A stretch of 64,000 bases of DNA from Gonatopus flavifemur (Eukaryota > Arthropoda > Insecta > Hymenoptera > Dryinidae): the NCBI GenBank assembly GCA_018340375.1, contig JAFFJZ010000002.1, positions 22,772,001 to 22,836,000 of the forward strand, written 5' to 3'. The position numbers and the translations under genes were made by a program. The notes beneath the pieces were generated by a model, which saw only the letters and a program-made list of their open reading frames with translations, ran no database searches and was not told where the DNA came from. Below, one piece after another: positions 33,921-45,547 of this stretch. Numbering within the stretch: the stretch's first letter is position 1; every line of letters begins with the position of its first letter.

Positions 33921-34263
33921 CACTGAGAGAAGAGCGATTTGAGACTTCAGTGAATAGTGATATACTTGTTCGATAAATCTAAATAGTACTGAACTTTCAG
34001 CGATGTTTCATGAAATTTCAAGAAGGATTACTGAAAGTTCGTTTTACATTACTCAGTGTTCTTCAATCGTTGTTATATAATACAATATTAATGACCAAAT
34101 TTGCTGTATATTACTCAATTACTGAACGTTTAGGAATTTGTATTATATAATAACGAAGTTTCATGAAATTTCATGAAACATCGCTAAAAGTTCAGTAATA
34201 TTCACATTTATCCATTAAATGTAATACTATTTACTGAACCTTCAAATAGCTCTTCTCTCAGTG
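33921..34263. mobile_element. CACTGAGAGAAGAG MITE, complete copy
   Basis: The ends are CACTGAGAGAAGAGCGATTT and the inverse AAATAGCTCTTCTCTCAGTG, with AA at both junctions. The interior repeats TCAGTAATA/TACTGAA motifs and CATGAAATTTCATGAAAC. 343 bp, non-coding. A truncated relative is at 27927. Confidence 0.88.
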
Positions 34264-34551
34264 AAGGGAATGTAGATTGAAGAAGTGGTTCATATTTGGA
34301 TAGCTAAAAGTTTACGTTCCCGGACAAATTTCCGAATCCATTTTTTATAAAACGTTTGTTCAATTCAGATTTTTTCTTAACGTATTCCTTAAAACCTGTT
34401 CTCAATCCATGTACTATGTTTTTCTTGCATCTATGTTCAAACACTCGAAAGTTTTGAAACCATAGCAGCTGCTATATTTCGGAGAAAATAATACGATGTA
34501 AGAGTGTCATTTATAATTGGGTTAACTAACAACAAAATATACCATGGATAA

Positions 34552-35562
34552 TCCCAAAATTATTGGTTAATTGGTAATTATTTTGAGGGAAGGGTGCTCG
34601 TATTCGCCACGAGAAGGAACCTAGAGCTTTTAGCTGGAAGTGACGTTTGGTTTCTGGATAGTGCATTCAAGGTATCTCCCACGATATTTACGCAAATCTT
34701 CATAATTCTTGGAACAATTATTAAAAACAGAACTGATCCAACAGCGCAAATTGAAGTTGTATCTTTACCCTTTTTATATGCGTTATTATCATCTAAATAA
34801 ACCGTACAATATGAAACAGTTTTACGTTCTGTCCTTTCTGCTGCTGAAAAATATCAAATTCAGAATTGTCTAGCTCAAAAATTCATGAGTGATTTCGAAT
34901 TGGCAATCATGAATGCCTGTTCAACAGTATTTCCAAAAGTACCACTCTCAGGATGTTTTTTCCATTCTTGCCAGTCTGTATACCGGAAAGTGCAAAGTGA
35001 AGGCTTGCAAGAATCTTATAATACTGTTGATGATCGTGAATTGAAAACGCAAATCCATATGCTATTAGCTCTCGCTTTTATTCCTCCCCACGACGTTAAA
35101 AACTGTTTCGATCTCCTCAGAGACAAGGTGGTTGACGAATTAATTCCAATCATGGATTATTTTGAAGAATTCTATGTATCTGGACGTGCGGCAAGAGGAA
35201 GACGCAGAGCTGTTCCTCCGAGATATCCTCCAGAAAGATGGAACCAATACGAATCAACCCTCAACGGTTCTCGGAGGACCAACAATATTGGTGAAGGATG
35301 GCACAATCGTTTTGCATTAGTCGTTGGAGAACACCATCCTGATTTGTATTCCACGCTGACAGAGTTTCAAAAAGAACAATCAGATACTGAAACTATTGTG
35401 ACAGAATTAAGTTTAGGTAGAAGTGTTAGAGCCACGCCAAAACAAAAGTGGATTACCACTGAAAAACGAATCAGATCTATTGTAAATGAGGATCAACTTT
35501 ATGAGAGTGATGACCGAATTTTGGACTACCTACGTGCTTTAGCTCATACTGTGGTGCTATAA
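34552..35562 (+). pseudogene. MULE (Mutator-like) transposase fragment with one in-frame stop
   Basis: A single frame runs 34552-35562 with one TAA at 34798-34800. After that stop it is open for about 254 codons to a natural stop. The order of motifs is FATRRNLELL, then WFLDSAFKVSPTIFTQ (first catalytic Asp region), LPFLYALLSSK, FMSDFELAIMNA (second Asp), GCFFHSCQSVYRK, ALAFIPPHDV, and RRTNNIGEGWHNRF. This is the MULE transposase core found in FLYWCH-MULE genes of insects and other animals. The FLYWCH/zinc-binding N-terminus is missing, and I see no terminal repeats around it. It is probably an inactivated copy, although the long open C-terminal part is notable. Confidence 0.8.
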
Positions 35563-35825
35563 TTATCCATGTAATTTATGTTTTAATATGATTCAACTTT
35601 GATATTTGATTTTTTATAATGATGGGGGAAATCCGACTTTTCCTATTTTAAGAAAAATTGATTTAGGAAAATGGACTAAAGAAATGATTTTGAAAAAATA
35701 GGGGTAGGAAAATAAGATGAGGAATTTTTATTTTAGGGAAAAAGGTATTTGGAAGAATAAACTTTAGAAAAACCGGATTAGGAAAAATCGTACAGGAATC
35801 AAAAGTTTAGCTATGCTACCTATTT

Positions 35826-36460
35826 TCCAGCTGTGGCAACAAAGATTATTGCGACATGGAATGGATCATGCACATAAGAATTGTGCACTTATTTATTATG
35901 CACATAAAAAAATTGAATTAAATTTGCTCACATATTAGTTTTAGTTGTTCCTAATACATTTGATAAATGTGCACTGATAGTCGTGCACAGTGAATTGTAC
36001 CCATGAAAAAAAATGAGAAATATAAAATGTAAGATTGTGCGCCTTACATTTTGCACCGTTGGGAATACTCAATATTGTTTTTTATGCGCAAGTAATCATG
36101 CACAAAATTTTTATTCACAGAAACTTGCGCATAAAAAACAATATTGAATATTCCCAACGGTGCAAAATGTAAGGTGCACAATCTTACATTTTATATTTCT
36201 CATTTTTTTTCATGTGTACAATTCACTGTGCACGACTATCAGTGCACATTTATCAAACGTATTAGGAACAACTAAAATTAATATGTGAACAAATTCAATT
36301 CAATTTTTTTATGTGCATAATAAATAAGTGCACAATTCTTATGTGCATGATCCATCCCATATCATTATTGCTACAGGAGCTATAATCTAGCTTCCGCAGC
36401 AATTCATTTTTGCTATCTAAATATCAAATCCACGAAATAGCTACCACAGCTATGAAGCGA
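35826..36460. mobile_element. Element with GCTGTGGCAACA/TAGCTACCACAGC ends, split by a foldback
   Basis: Sequence outside the foldback (CCAGCTGTGGCAACAAAGATTATTGC at left in part; ATTATTGCTACAGGAGCTATAA and CGAAATAGCTACCACAGCTA at right) resembles the TAGCTGCTGCAGC element at 54980-55440. The 35856-36360 foldback sits between its ATTATTGC words, so it appears nested. Ends are approximate. Confidence 0.5.
35856..36360. mobile_element. Foldback element of 505 bp with GTGCAC/TGCACATA words
   Basis: It begins ATGGAATGGATCATGCACAT and ends ATGTGCATGATCCATCCCAT. Arms of about 230 bp match at roughly 95% or better through TGATAAATGTGCACTGATAG and AATGTAAGATTGTGC to a short loop near 36108. Many TGCACA/TGTGCA words occur. 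A single-stranded form would make a very stable hairpin. Confidence 0.88.
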
Positions 36461-37283
36461 ATTATTTTTTTCCCGTGTAAAATGGCTCTCAGTGTAGTTT
36501 TGGTGTCAATCATGGTATGAAAAATTCACAAATACACCAAGAAACCACGATGTTTGATCGGTGTCCTTGAATCCGTTAGGTTCCTCCCATTGAGACAATT
36601 CAGAATAAGTTCTTTATGAACTCCTGGTAGGAAAAATGATACTCAATGAACCTCTGAACCGTCATAATTGGAGTTCACTTTGAACACGCTTACTATGTCG
36701 TGCAACTTTCGATCGATACCATTCCAGAGAAGACCTATTAAAATACAATTATTCTTGTATAAAAATAAGCCATGGTAATTTGTTACATGCATGAATGTGT
36801 AATTCCCACTATGAATCCCTAAAGATTTACAACATGTGGTGAAAATGACGTTCCACATTCGTTTTATTAATTATGTTTTCACCTTCAGACACATACCTGT
36901 TGATACATGTACTATGAGAATTTTTTAGTTCTTAATATAACGGCTGTTCTCATCCCCTCGTCTCATATGTGAAGATAACGGTTTCCTACGTTCAGGACCT
37001 AAATGATTCTCACAGACATATCTTTTTTATGGTCATACCGTTAAGAATATTTTTTACTTTGTTAGACAAAGTTTGGAATTCAATAATAAAACTTCAAAGC
37101 AATTTTAATGTTGCTGAAGTTTGAATCGTTTATTGAAACGAGTTAATAGTAATCGAATAACGAAATCCTCAACTGGTGGATATCAAAAATCTTGCAGTCA
37201 ATTCTTTGAACGATGTTTCCAGTTCCAAGAAATTATTTCGAGAAGAAAAGTAACAATAATTATTCATCAAATTTTGTGAGTTG
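36461..37283. other. No recognisable feature
   Basis: AT-rich with short chance frames; no clear repeats. Confidence 0.4.
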
Positions 37284-38668
37284 TCAATGGAGTATGAAAA
37301 AACGACAAAAATATCGCTACGTAGTTTTTGAATTACTAACCCGTACAGTACCGGACATTTCTACGTTGCCTCCGCGTGGAATCTCCGTTCATCCACGTTC
37401 TATCCACGTGGAGTCCACGGGGATGCGACGTGGAAGTCGGTGGATGTGCTGTTAGGGTAAGCAATGATTACAAATTTTAAATATATAGCAATAAAGTTCC
37501 CTATTAGGATTTGGCTCTGAATATAAATCCAAAACTCAAAATAAATTCCTAAACATAAAGAAATAACTTCAAAAATTATTGACATTCGTAGGTTGAGGGG
37601 TTATATCCGTTTGAAGTCTAAAAATAACAGGGTTTTCTGTGAATTTTTTGTGACTCTGCATATGGAACGATCAATATAAGGTTTCGAGGATTTATCATAC
37701 ATATCTTGAGGTGAAGAAAAAAATTTTTTATTTTAATATTGAGAACAAAATGGCGGGTCAGTTGTATATACAAAAGAAGCGTATATTTTTTGAAGGCGCT
37801 CCACGGCCGACATCAGAAGTCTCATACGCCTGCAGCTAGAACAATAAACAACATTTTTTCTTAATCTACATGAATGTTGGTACAGAAGTACGTAGGATTA
37901 TTGAGAAATATTGATTTTTGCAACTTCGGCATCAATTTGAAGAAAAAAATTGCATTTTCGACGAAAAAATCGACCATAATTTGTTTATAAAAATCGTAAT
38001 TGTTCATCAATCGTGAAAATCCTATGTACTTCGATGGATAATCCATCCGAGAAGCTAAGTTGAATTTCCAAGTCAATCGAGTTCCGATGTCGGCCGATTT
38101 TGAAAAAGTGGTTTCGAGGAAAAAGCGTTTAAAGTTTGAGAATGAGTTTACTTCTTATAGGAAATTCTTAAAATAGAGGCTTGCTGATTTTTTTGCCTTC
38201 AGTCTGCGATCCCAGCACCATATAACTGCCGTTCTAAGTTCAAATAACTCTCCTCAAGCTCTTTCTTGGACGATTCAGCGATTTTTGATAACATTCAAAA
38301 TTGCTACATGATTGACAAAGTCAGAATTTGTCATTTCGAACCGCCCAGAGTTGCTGCAAAAATTCGTATTTTAGGAGTTTTCAGCAATAAATGTTGTTTG
38401 ATATCATTCTTGAGATGTCTTCACATCATTCAAGCCAATAAAAAAAATGGGAAAAGAAAAAATTTCAAACAGATATATTACAGACTCCTTAATATGTTTA
38501 TAACCGTTTGCATAATTTGAAGCAACCATTCGCAGTTCCAATTTCATATTCGAAACTCAATTGAACTGATTTACTTCATCATTGTGGATTTAAAATTTGT
38601 ATTCATCTTTTAGTTGATCAGAAAGTACGTAGCAAAATTTCGTCCATTTCTTGAAGGACTCCATGGCC
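37284..38668. mobile_element. TIR element, GGCCATGG family, copy B, interrupted by a Kolobok-like relic
   Basis: The right end AAGTACGTAGCAAAATTTCG...GGACTCCATGGCC is shared with copies A and C. The left end is degraded (ATCGCTACGTAGTTTTTGAA). The interior AAGCAATGATTACAAATTTT and AACCATTCGCAGTTCCAATTT match copy A. In copy A these two blocks lie only about 30-150 bp apart. Here they are separated by about 920 bp of inserted sequence. Confidence 0.65.
37594..38515 (-). pseudogene. Second Kolobok/Mutator-like transposase relic
   Basis: The minus strand at about 38200-38275 reads SKKELEESYLNLERQLYGAGIAD. The final RQLYGAGIAD (38203-38232) corresponds to GQLYGAGIAD at the end of the fragment at 11890-12440, with the same stop position. 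Both relics are followed on their other side by AAGCCAATAAAAAAAA. The left boundary TTGAGGGGTTATATCCG resembles that element's TTAAGGGGCAATATCACC. It is heavily mutated, without a usable frame. Confidence 0.6.
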
Positions 38669-41600
38669 CAGAACATTTTCGTTCCGTGTTTATAAATGAT
38701 TCAAACTTTAACAACAAGCAATTTTATTGCTAATATAATTGTCACTGATTTATATGATATTTATAATTTTATGAGGCATACAGACTGCTAGAAAATTCGC
38801 TGAATTAGTAAACATCTCGCACGTAAATCCCACTCTTGATAAACGATGCAACTGTTTTTATTGGTTCCAACAATAAAACATAACACGATCTGAGCTCCTG
38901 GAATACTCCAACCTCCAAGGCAGATCTTATCGAATATTTCATGTAGTAATCGGATCAAAAGCGAGATATTCGAAGCAAAAAGATGAAACAAATTTCACTT
39001 GAAATTCAAGTTCATAAATACTGGTATATTTCTTTTTCAATCCTTGTTAAATTCAACAATACACGTCACCGAATTCCGCAACATATTATTATTATTATTT
39101 CAATAACAGCTCAGTTATTAAATTTCGAATGCATATTATGTAAATAATTCAACAAGACATGTTGTAATCGAATTTTAGTTAGACTTTTTCAACTGTTTAC
39201 GATCAACGTTCTTTCAGTGCTGCAAGATAAAATTCTGACATTAAAATAAAATCGAACAAATTTCCTTTTTCCTCGAATGTTTGCTATCGAACGACCTTCC
39301 GAACGCTAGGGAATTGAGAATTCTTTTTTATTTCAAAAGTACTCTCAAGATGTTGGAGATCTGAAGAACTTCGACCTCATTCTCGAGCAAAATATTGAAC
39401 ACAGAAGATAATTCAAATGCATATATAGAGATTTTTTCATTCATTCCAATCTCGTATTTTGTCTTTGAATTCTGAATCAGTAATTAATTAATCAGTGTGA
39501 TAGCAAGAACGAATAGAATATGATCAGAATTCATTAAAAACAAACAAAAAATGAAAAGAATGAGGTTCTCAAAATTTTTTCCATGAATTTCTCAAGGAAC
39601 ATGTTATATTCGATGGGAAAAAGTTCACGAATGAAAGAAATATATTATATTTTTATTTTCCCATATATTCTTCTGCCAAGAGAATGTGTTTTTGAAAATG
39701 CTCGATGTAAGTGAATGTTGAATCGCGATACAACAAAAACTATAACTCGAATCAAGAGAATTCCACTTATATCTAGACAATCTGCTCTTGGATGTGGAAG
39801 AGATTTTCTTGGACATATAAAACAATACATTTTCTAAGCAGAAGGGTTTATTTTATCCAAAGGAGAGAGTATTTCTTTCTGTGTACGAGAAGTCGCAAGG
39901 AAGACTGACTGTGATGAGATCGTTTTATAGATACCACAGAACAACAAAAATTTTTTTAGTGTGATCAATGCAAAAATCATATCAGATTCTTGGAAATATC
40001 TCAATTTTTATGATCTTTTATACAGAATTTTTATGTACAATCTGTCTTTATAATTGGTCAAGTTTGTACATAAAGAGTTATAAAAAATTGTGCTGATTCC
40101 ACAAATCTGATGTTATTTTTATATGCAGTCCTCCAAAATTACTTCGAATCAGTTCTCAAATCCTCAACACCAGAATAACTGTCAATCATTGTATTTATCT
40201 AATGTATCATTTGAATTTATAAACTATTGAACATTTCTTCTGATAAATAATTAGTAAATTCAATTCATTCTCATTATTATCTTATGCATATAATCATTTT
40301 ATTTATATAAGCGACTATTCATTGAAAATAATTGAACAATGTTGAATCAAATTCAACTTCACTTTTTAATTATTAATTTCATTCCATGTTCATATGGTGT
40401 GAAGGATAATTTTCACTGTCACTTCGTTATCATAATTCTATATATCATGCATTCACAAAATAGATATCTGTCTCACGTGATAAGTAACATGTTCATGCGT
40501 CAGTCCTGGTAGATTAGACAAATCCATCAGATTGGAAATCAGTGGAAACTATCAGCATCAAAACTGATGTACTAGGCCTGTTAGTCAATTAACTTCCAGT
40601 TGTTGAACATGTCTTAATTAGTTTCTTCGTATACAGCTTTTTAAGCTGTCAAAAATTGAATCTTTCGAACTCTTTCAAATTCAAATACTTTTCAAGTTCA
40701 TGTGATATTTTTTCGACGAGGTGCACAATTTTATACCAAATTTAAATCTTTGATGAGTTCTAAAATGAATTTTTGTTAGAAGTTTCTGTCGGATTAAACT
40801 TTTGTAAATGGAGGAATTCATTCAAGTGAATGAAATAAAACTTCATAAAGAAAGAGTGAGCACCCTGACATGAACCTTTATAAAGTTCTTCAAGAATTAG
40901 GATTGTTATGTATAAAAATAATTCATTCATTCAAGAAGTTTGAATACCAATGAATATATAATAGATATTGAATTTCTGAAAGTGTTGGAAGTTCATTACT
41001 TCTCAAAACAATATCACGAATGTCGCAAGTATCAATCGGAATTCGACGTTAACATTAACCGCAGATCTTTAACGACTTTTTATAATGGATTATGTTATTG
41101 TTTGATGTGACATCATTCAAACATATCCAATTTTCGAAAGTAAAAGTGAGAACCAAAGAGACAATCTTGATTTAAAAATCGATTTGAATTCGATAAAGAA
41201 TGTAAGCTTTCGTTTCGAATTATTTCCACAAATTACAGCAATTGAGTTTCAGATTCACCAATCATTTTCAATGTCGGACACACTAATATCTAAAAAACAT
41301 TCAACACATCTCAATCATCTGATTATTATTTGCAACAATTCAAATCAAATCTAATAAAATTTACTCATGTTCACATGTTTTGATGTATGGCATAATGAAT
41401 ATCAATTGTATTTATGATATTATGATTCAATAATTTTATTAAACTTCCTTTTCTCGATTGCAGTGTTTTTTCCAGTCCTTGTTCATGACAGAAAATAAGG
41501 GGACTTATATCCTGAGAGTTACACTGTTTAAAAAATTCCCAAATTTAATAAGACATTTTTCATGAAATTATAGTTCTTGAATTTAATATTAGTGGTGCAA

Positions 41601-42098
41601 TTCCGAGATTCCTTTCTGCTATGTAAGAATTATTCATTGAATTTCAAATTCTTAGGGAATCCTCAACATTAAGAATTATATTATTGAATTCCATATTTCA
41701 TTATAAAATTCAATGAACTATTTGAGTAAAACAGTTCATGATATTCTTATGGAGTTTGAAACAGAGTTCGTTTTACAGTATAATATTCTGTAATAACTCT
41801 TTCCTCATTGTTATCGATGAAGGAGATATCCTTTGAAAATTTCTGGGCGCAACATGACTATTGAACATCCCGTTGAAAAAATCTTATAATTGAACAAATA
41901 GGATAGCATATGTTCTCACAAAATTTAGTGACGATTTATTAGATTTTATGAGGTGTATGAGTTGCTATGTTTTTGTTTCGTAGCGCAAAAATCACTTTTG
42001 CTCGTAATAAAATAATATTCATAGCAAATCGGAACGTGAAGTACAGTTATCAACCCTAGAACTGTATACATGGGTTTTGCACTGCGCTGTCTTTAAGG
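38669..42098. other. 3.4-kb AT-rich stretch without recognisable features
   Basis: No frame above about 70 codons, no inverted repeat with arms above about 25 bp noticed, and no tRNA-like motif. It could be intergenic or a large intron. Confidence 0.45.
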
Positions 42099-42345
42099 CA
42101 GGGCACACCGGGCCCGAGCCCAGGGCCTCCTGCAAAAGGGGGGCCTCTTCGTAGAGAATCTTTGAGATTTTTATATATTTTTTTCAAAAAGGTTACTTAA
42201 ACAAAATGAAACTAACTCTAGATATACAAAAAAGTGGAAATTCAGCTAATGTTAGGGTGGTTTTTCGAAAGTTTCAAGATTTTACGTCTCCTTACATGGG
42301 CTTTCAATCTGAGTAGGCCCGAGGCCTTGAAGCGATGGAATACGG
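42099..42345. repeat. GGGCCC-rich repeat, possible hAT-derived relic
   Basis: A GC-rich block CACACCGGGCCCGAGCCCAG followed by GGCCTCC is partly mirrored by GGCCCGAGGCCTTGAAG near 42320. It stands out from AT-rich flanks. Similar GGGCCC-type termini occur in insect hAT-derived repeats. Ends and duplication are unclear. Confidence 0.35.
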
Positions 42346-43351
42346 TCCTGGAGAGGACAAATAAACTATTTATTTGGTTAGAATAAATTTTTCTTTAGTC
42401 TAGTATATTGCATTTTATGAAGAAGAGCACGGGAAATAATCTCCATACCAAGTGGGCTAAGATGAGGTCCTTGTAGGAAATATTCGAATCCTCACTCTGA
42501 CGCAAACAAGGCGCGAGCGAGACATTCATGCCAAAGACACGCCCAGAATGATTCCCAATAGGGAGAATGCCCGATATTTTTGTATAAAATATGTATATGG
42601 TATGGTGTGTATAGAGTTTGAAAAAATTCCGATTGAAACTTGACACGTACTGTATACAAGAATATGGATACTATGAATTTCCGGCATTCCCTGGTCGAGA
42701 TTAATCACAAATTCAAGAACAGAACTTTCCTTCAGTTCGTGATTGAAGTAGTAGAAGATCTCATCAGGTCTGACTAGTTTTGACTTTTTCTACTGAGCTC
42801 ACATCAAAATTGAAATTCCATACAATTATTCATTCGTAGAAACAGTTAACTGCTTTCCTCATTCGATATCATTAAGTGTCGACTTATTCTTGGAGATTTT
42901 TTCACGAAAAAACATGGTGGTGAAGTGCCATCGAGGGTAGGGAAGGTCTTATCGGGTTAAGTGAATTTCGTCTGCCAAGAGAAGAAAGCAACACCTAGAA
43001 GAGAGGAAAATACCTTAGAGTAGGGGAAATATTTTGTATTCTGATCGAAGGAACAAAGTTACCAGGGCAACGGATCAGAGGACAAAAATGGTACATGCTC
43101 GAGTAACAAAGGAGGTTAAGAATGTTAGGAACGTGTTTGAAAACTCTCACAAACAGCTTAGAATTTCCGAATGAGAATATATTTAGAATGATCATGTGGT
43201 ATGCACACAACCTTCTTGGAGAATATCATAGCGAATTCATTCAAAATATTGTGATTTGCACATTCCATGCGATTACAAAATACAATCGTTTTTAAAAGAA
43301 TCTGAGAATATTTCTTGGCTTTTTCTATTCATAAGAAATGGGAAATTAATT
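42346..43351. other. Intergenic; faint relic of the CCCAAGYARCA family
   Basis: At about 43096-43270, GAGTAACAAAGGAGGTTAAGAATG...AACGTGTTTG and ATGTGGTATGCACAC...GAATATC resemble 60848-61062. The rest shows no recognised feature. Confidence 0.35.
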
Positions 43352-43495
43352 TAGGGCTTCGCACGAGACTGTCGTCTTGAACTGAAAAATTATCTATATT
43401 TACTGTCTTAAAAATTTTGAATGGAATCAAGCTTCTACCTAAGGTGCAACAAAATCACATGGAATTTCAATTCCATCGCAGAGGATAACTAAAAT

Positions 43496-44221
43496 AGGGT
43501 GACCAGATCTTCGAGACGCAAAACCGGGACAGTTCCCCCAGAGTGGAAGAATATTCGAAATTATATATAATGTTTTATAAAATTCAATATGGTTTACATC
43601 TAAATTATATATAATTTTGAAAATTCGGAACACTTTTTCTCTAGTCCGACAGACGAAAAGCGTTTTTCTAATAAACGTAACCTAGTAAAAATTTGATCAG
43701 GCATTCCCTATCTTTGATGAGGCCCTGATCAGGTTGGAATCTGGAGACCGTGAATAAGGAAATCTTACAAGGAACTTCTAAGATCTCCCTAATGGGATTC
43801 AAATAGGGTTGTAACGGAGGGGTACAATAGGGTTCGAATGAGATTTCCACAAAATCGAGCGAAACCGTAATGGAACCTGATGAGGACCTGATAGGAAACC
43901 AGGCATGCCTCCTCAGGCCCTGGTATTTTCCCATTCAAAATTTCTACTAGGGTACTCTCTTTGTATCGCAGAGACAATGCATGTACTCATCATTTTCAAG
44001 GCAAATTGTGGTAGGGAAGAAATTCAGAAATTTTTGGGCTTTAGGATGCTCTCGAAAAAACCGTTTGAGCATCAGTGTCTCTCTTTGTAGCATACTTTTC
44101 TTTTCATTTATTATCATCGATGAAACGCAAATTTCATAGATTCTGAAAAAACGGGGACATTTTGAATCAAAACCGGGACGCTCCCCAATATTATTAAAAA
44201 CCGGGACGTATGGTCACCCTC
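43496..44221. mobile_element. hAT-type MITE AGGGTGACCA...TGGTCACCCT, nested in hAT copy 2
   Basis: The ends AGGGTGACCAGATCTTCGAG and the inverse ...CCGGGACGTATGGTCACCCT carry the familiar AAAACCGGGAC subterminal words. ACTAAAAT (43488-43495) and ACTAAGAT (44222-44229) flank it, an 8-bp duplication with one change. Inside are a small AATTATATATAATT MITE (43549-43632) and another inverted-repeat element (43677-43957). Confidence 0.82.
43677..43957. mobile_element. MITE with ACCTAGTAAAAATTT ends, third nesting level
   Basis: The left end ACCTAGTAAAAATTTGATCA and the right end TTCAAAATTTCTACTAGGGT are inverse. Between them are repeated GGAACCTGATGAGG/CCTGATCAGG words. It lies inside the 43496-44221 hAT MITE. 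Confidence 0.65.
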
Positions 44222-44462
44222 ACTAAGATATTCTTTTAGTCTCGGTATTAACTAGTTTCGGTATCGGTGTCGGTGCAAGTCTCGTTGCATATTTCGACAT
44301 ATATCTCTGCTAATTTTGTTTGAATGATCAAGGTTCCACTCCATTCCGTTGATTCCATTTATACTCTCAAATTATCTTGATCATCTTGATATTACAAAAG
44401 GTTGGAATGATTATTAGTAACTGTTTTATCTTGCTTTGACGCGAGTCTCGTGCGAAGCCCTA

Positions 44463-45318
44463 AAAATTATTGAAACATAACAAAAGTTGAAAAAAAGAAG
44501 AAAGAAATTCCCAAAAGTCGAGCACGAAATTTTACTATTTACTTTCTAAAATTTATAAATTTCTTTTGTTATTTCAGTTTGTTTTTGGGGAAAATTCCAT
44601 AAAAATGTGAACAGTTTTGACATTAATCGAATCGAGGTACTGAGAAATATCCTTAGATTCTTCTTAAAATCACTGTATTTTTGAGACCCATTCTTCTCTG
44701 TGAAGAATATTGAGAATTAGTGAACTTTACTGACAAATCAGTGCTCAGTCGTCTACTGATTCAACCAGTGGAAGACTCAACACTTTTCCGCCAGTGAAAT
44801 TCACTGATTTGGTTTTACAGAGTCCATGGAAGTTATCGTTCAAAACTTTTATTTCTACATTCTATTCGATTTGATACCTTTCCCATATTTGCAATATAAC
44901 TCAAGATATTTGGCATGATATGGATACCGGCGCATGCCAAAATCGATTTGGCAAAAAGCAATTCTTCACAGCTGGAATTCTCTTCTACGATATATAAAAC
45001 AATGATAAGTATATATTCCATTCGAATATCAATTGGAGATTATGTGTTTTTTGAAAAATAAGTTGACCAACTTTCCATTCATTTGAAATTCCAATTATAT
45101 CTAAATGACTAAATATGAATTGCATGAAAAACGCTTCATAATTATGTTCGAATTGTACACGATAGACTCTACATGAGCTGTATTTGTGCATGAGATCTGT
45201 TGCATGAGATAAAATCGTACAGGGTAAGATATCTGAAAATATCCATGAAGTATTGCATATTCGAGTCCACTAAAGTCTGGTCTTTGTATAGTATTTGAAA
45301 TGAAATATTTTAAGAGAT
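44463..45318. other. No recognisable feature
   Basis: AT-rich, short frames only. A CCCAAAAGTCG word near 44510 resembles part of the inverted repeat at 49325-49700, but the match is too short to annotate. Confidence 0.4.
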
Positions 45319-45320
45319 TA

Positions 45321-45545
45321 CCGTAAAATGGGGTGAATAGAAACAAGTTGGGTGAATAGAAACACCCTTAAAATGATTGGTATCCCGGCCATATGCGGTC
45401 TACCTAAATTTCAAAATTGTTCCCGGAGTGGGGCGTGGTGCGGGGAAGATGAAGGTGTATGATAGAATGATCATTCTCCAATAGTTTTCACTTTCTAAGG
45501 GTGTTTCTATTCACCCGACATGTTCCTATTCACCCCATTTTACGG
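45321..45545. mobile_element. Tc1/mariner-type MITE with CCGTAAAATGGGGTGAATAG ends
   Basis: The arms CCGTAAAATGGGGTGAATAG and the inverse CTATTCACCCCATTTTACGG, each with a second GGGTGAATAGAAACA or its inverse, are flanked by TA (45319-45320, 45546-45547). 225 bp. The central 100 bp is GC-richer and non-coding. Confidence 0.85.
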
Positions 45546-45547
45546 TA

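Larger units (their letters stand above)
43352..44462. mobile_element. hAT-like element (TAGGGCTTCGCACGAG ends), copy 2
   Basis: Same ends as copy 1 (17982-20819) and colinear with it outside insertions: AATGGAATCAAG(C)TTCTACC, GCATATTTCGACATATATCT and GTTCCACTCCATTCCGTTGA. Flanking words are near-duplicates (AAATTAAT and AAATTATT). It lacks the TTAA element and CACTG MITE of copy 1. It has its own insertion (43496-44221). Confidence 0.88.
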
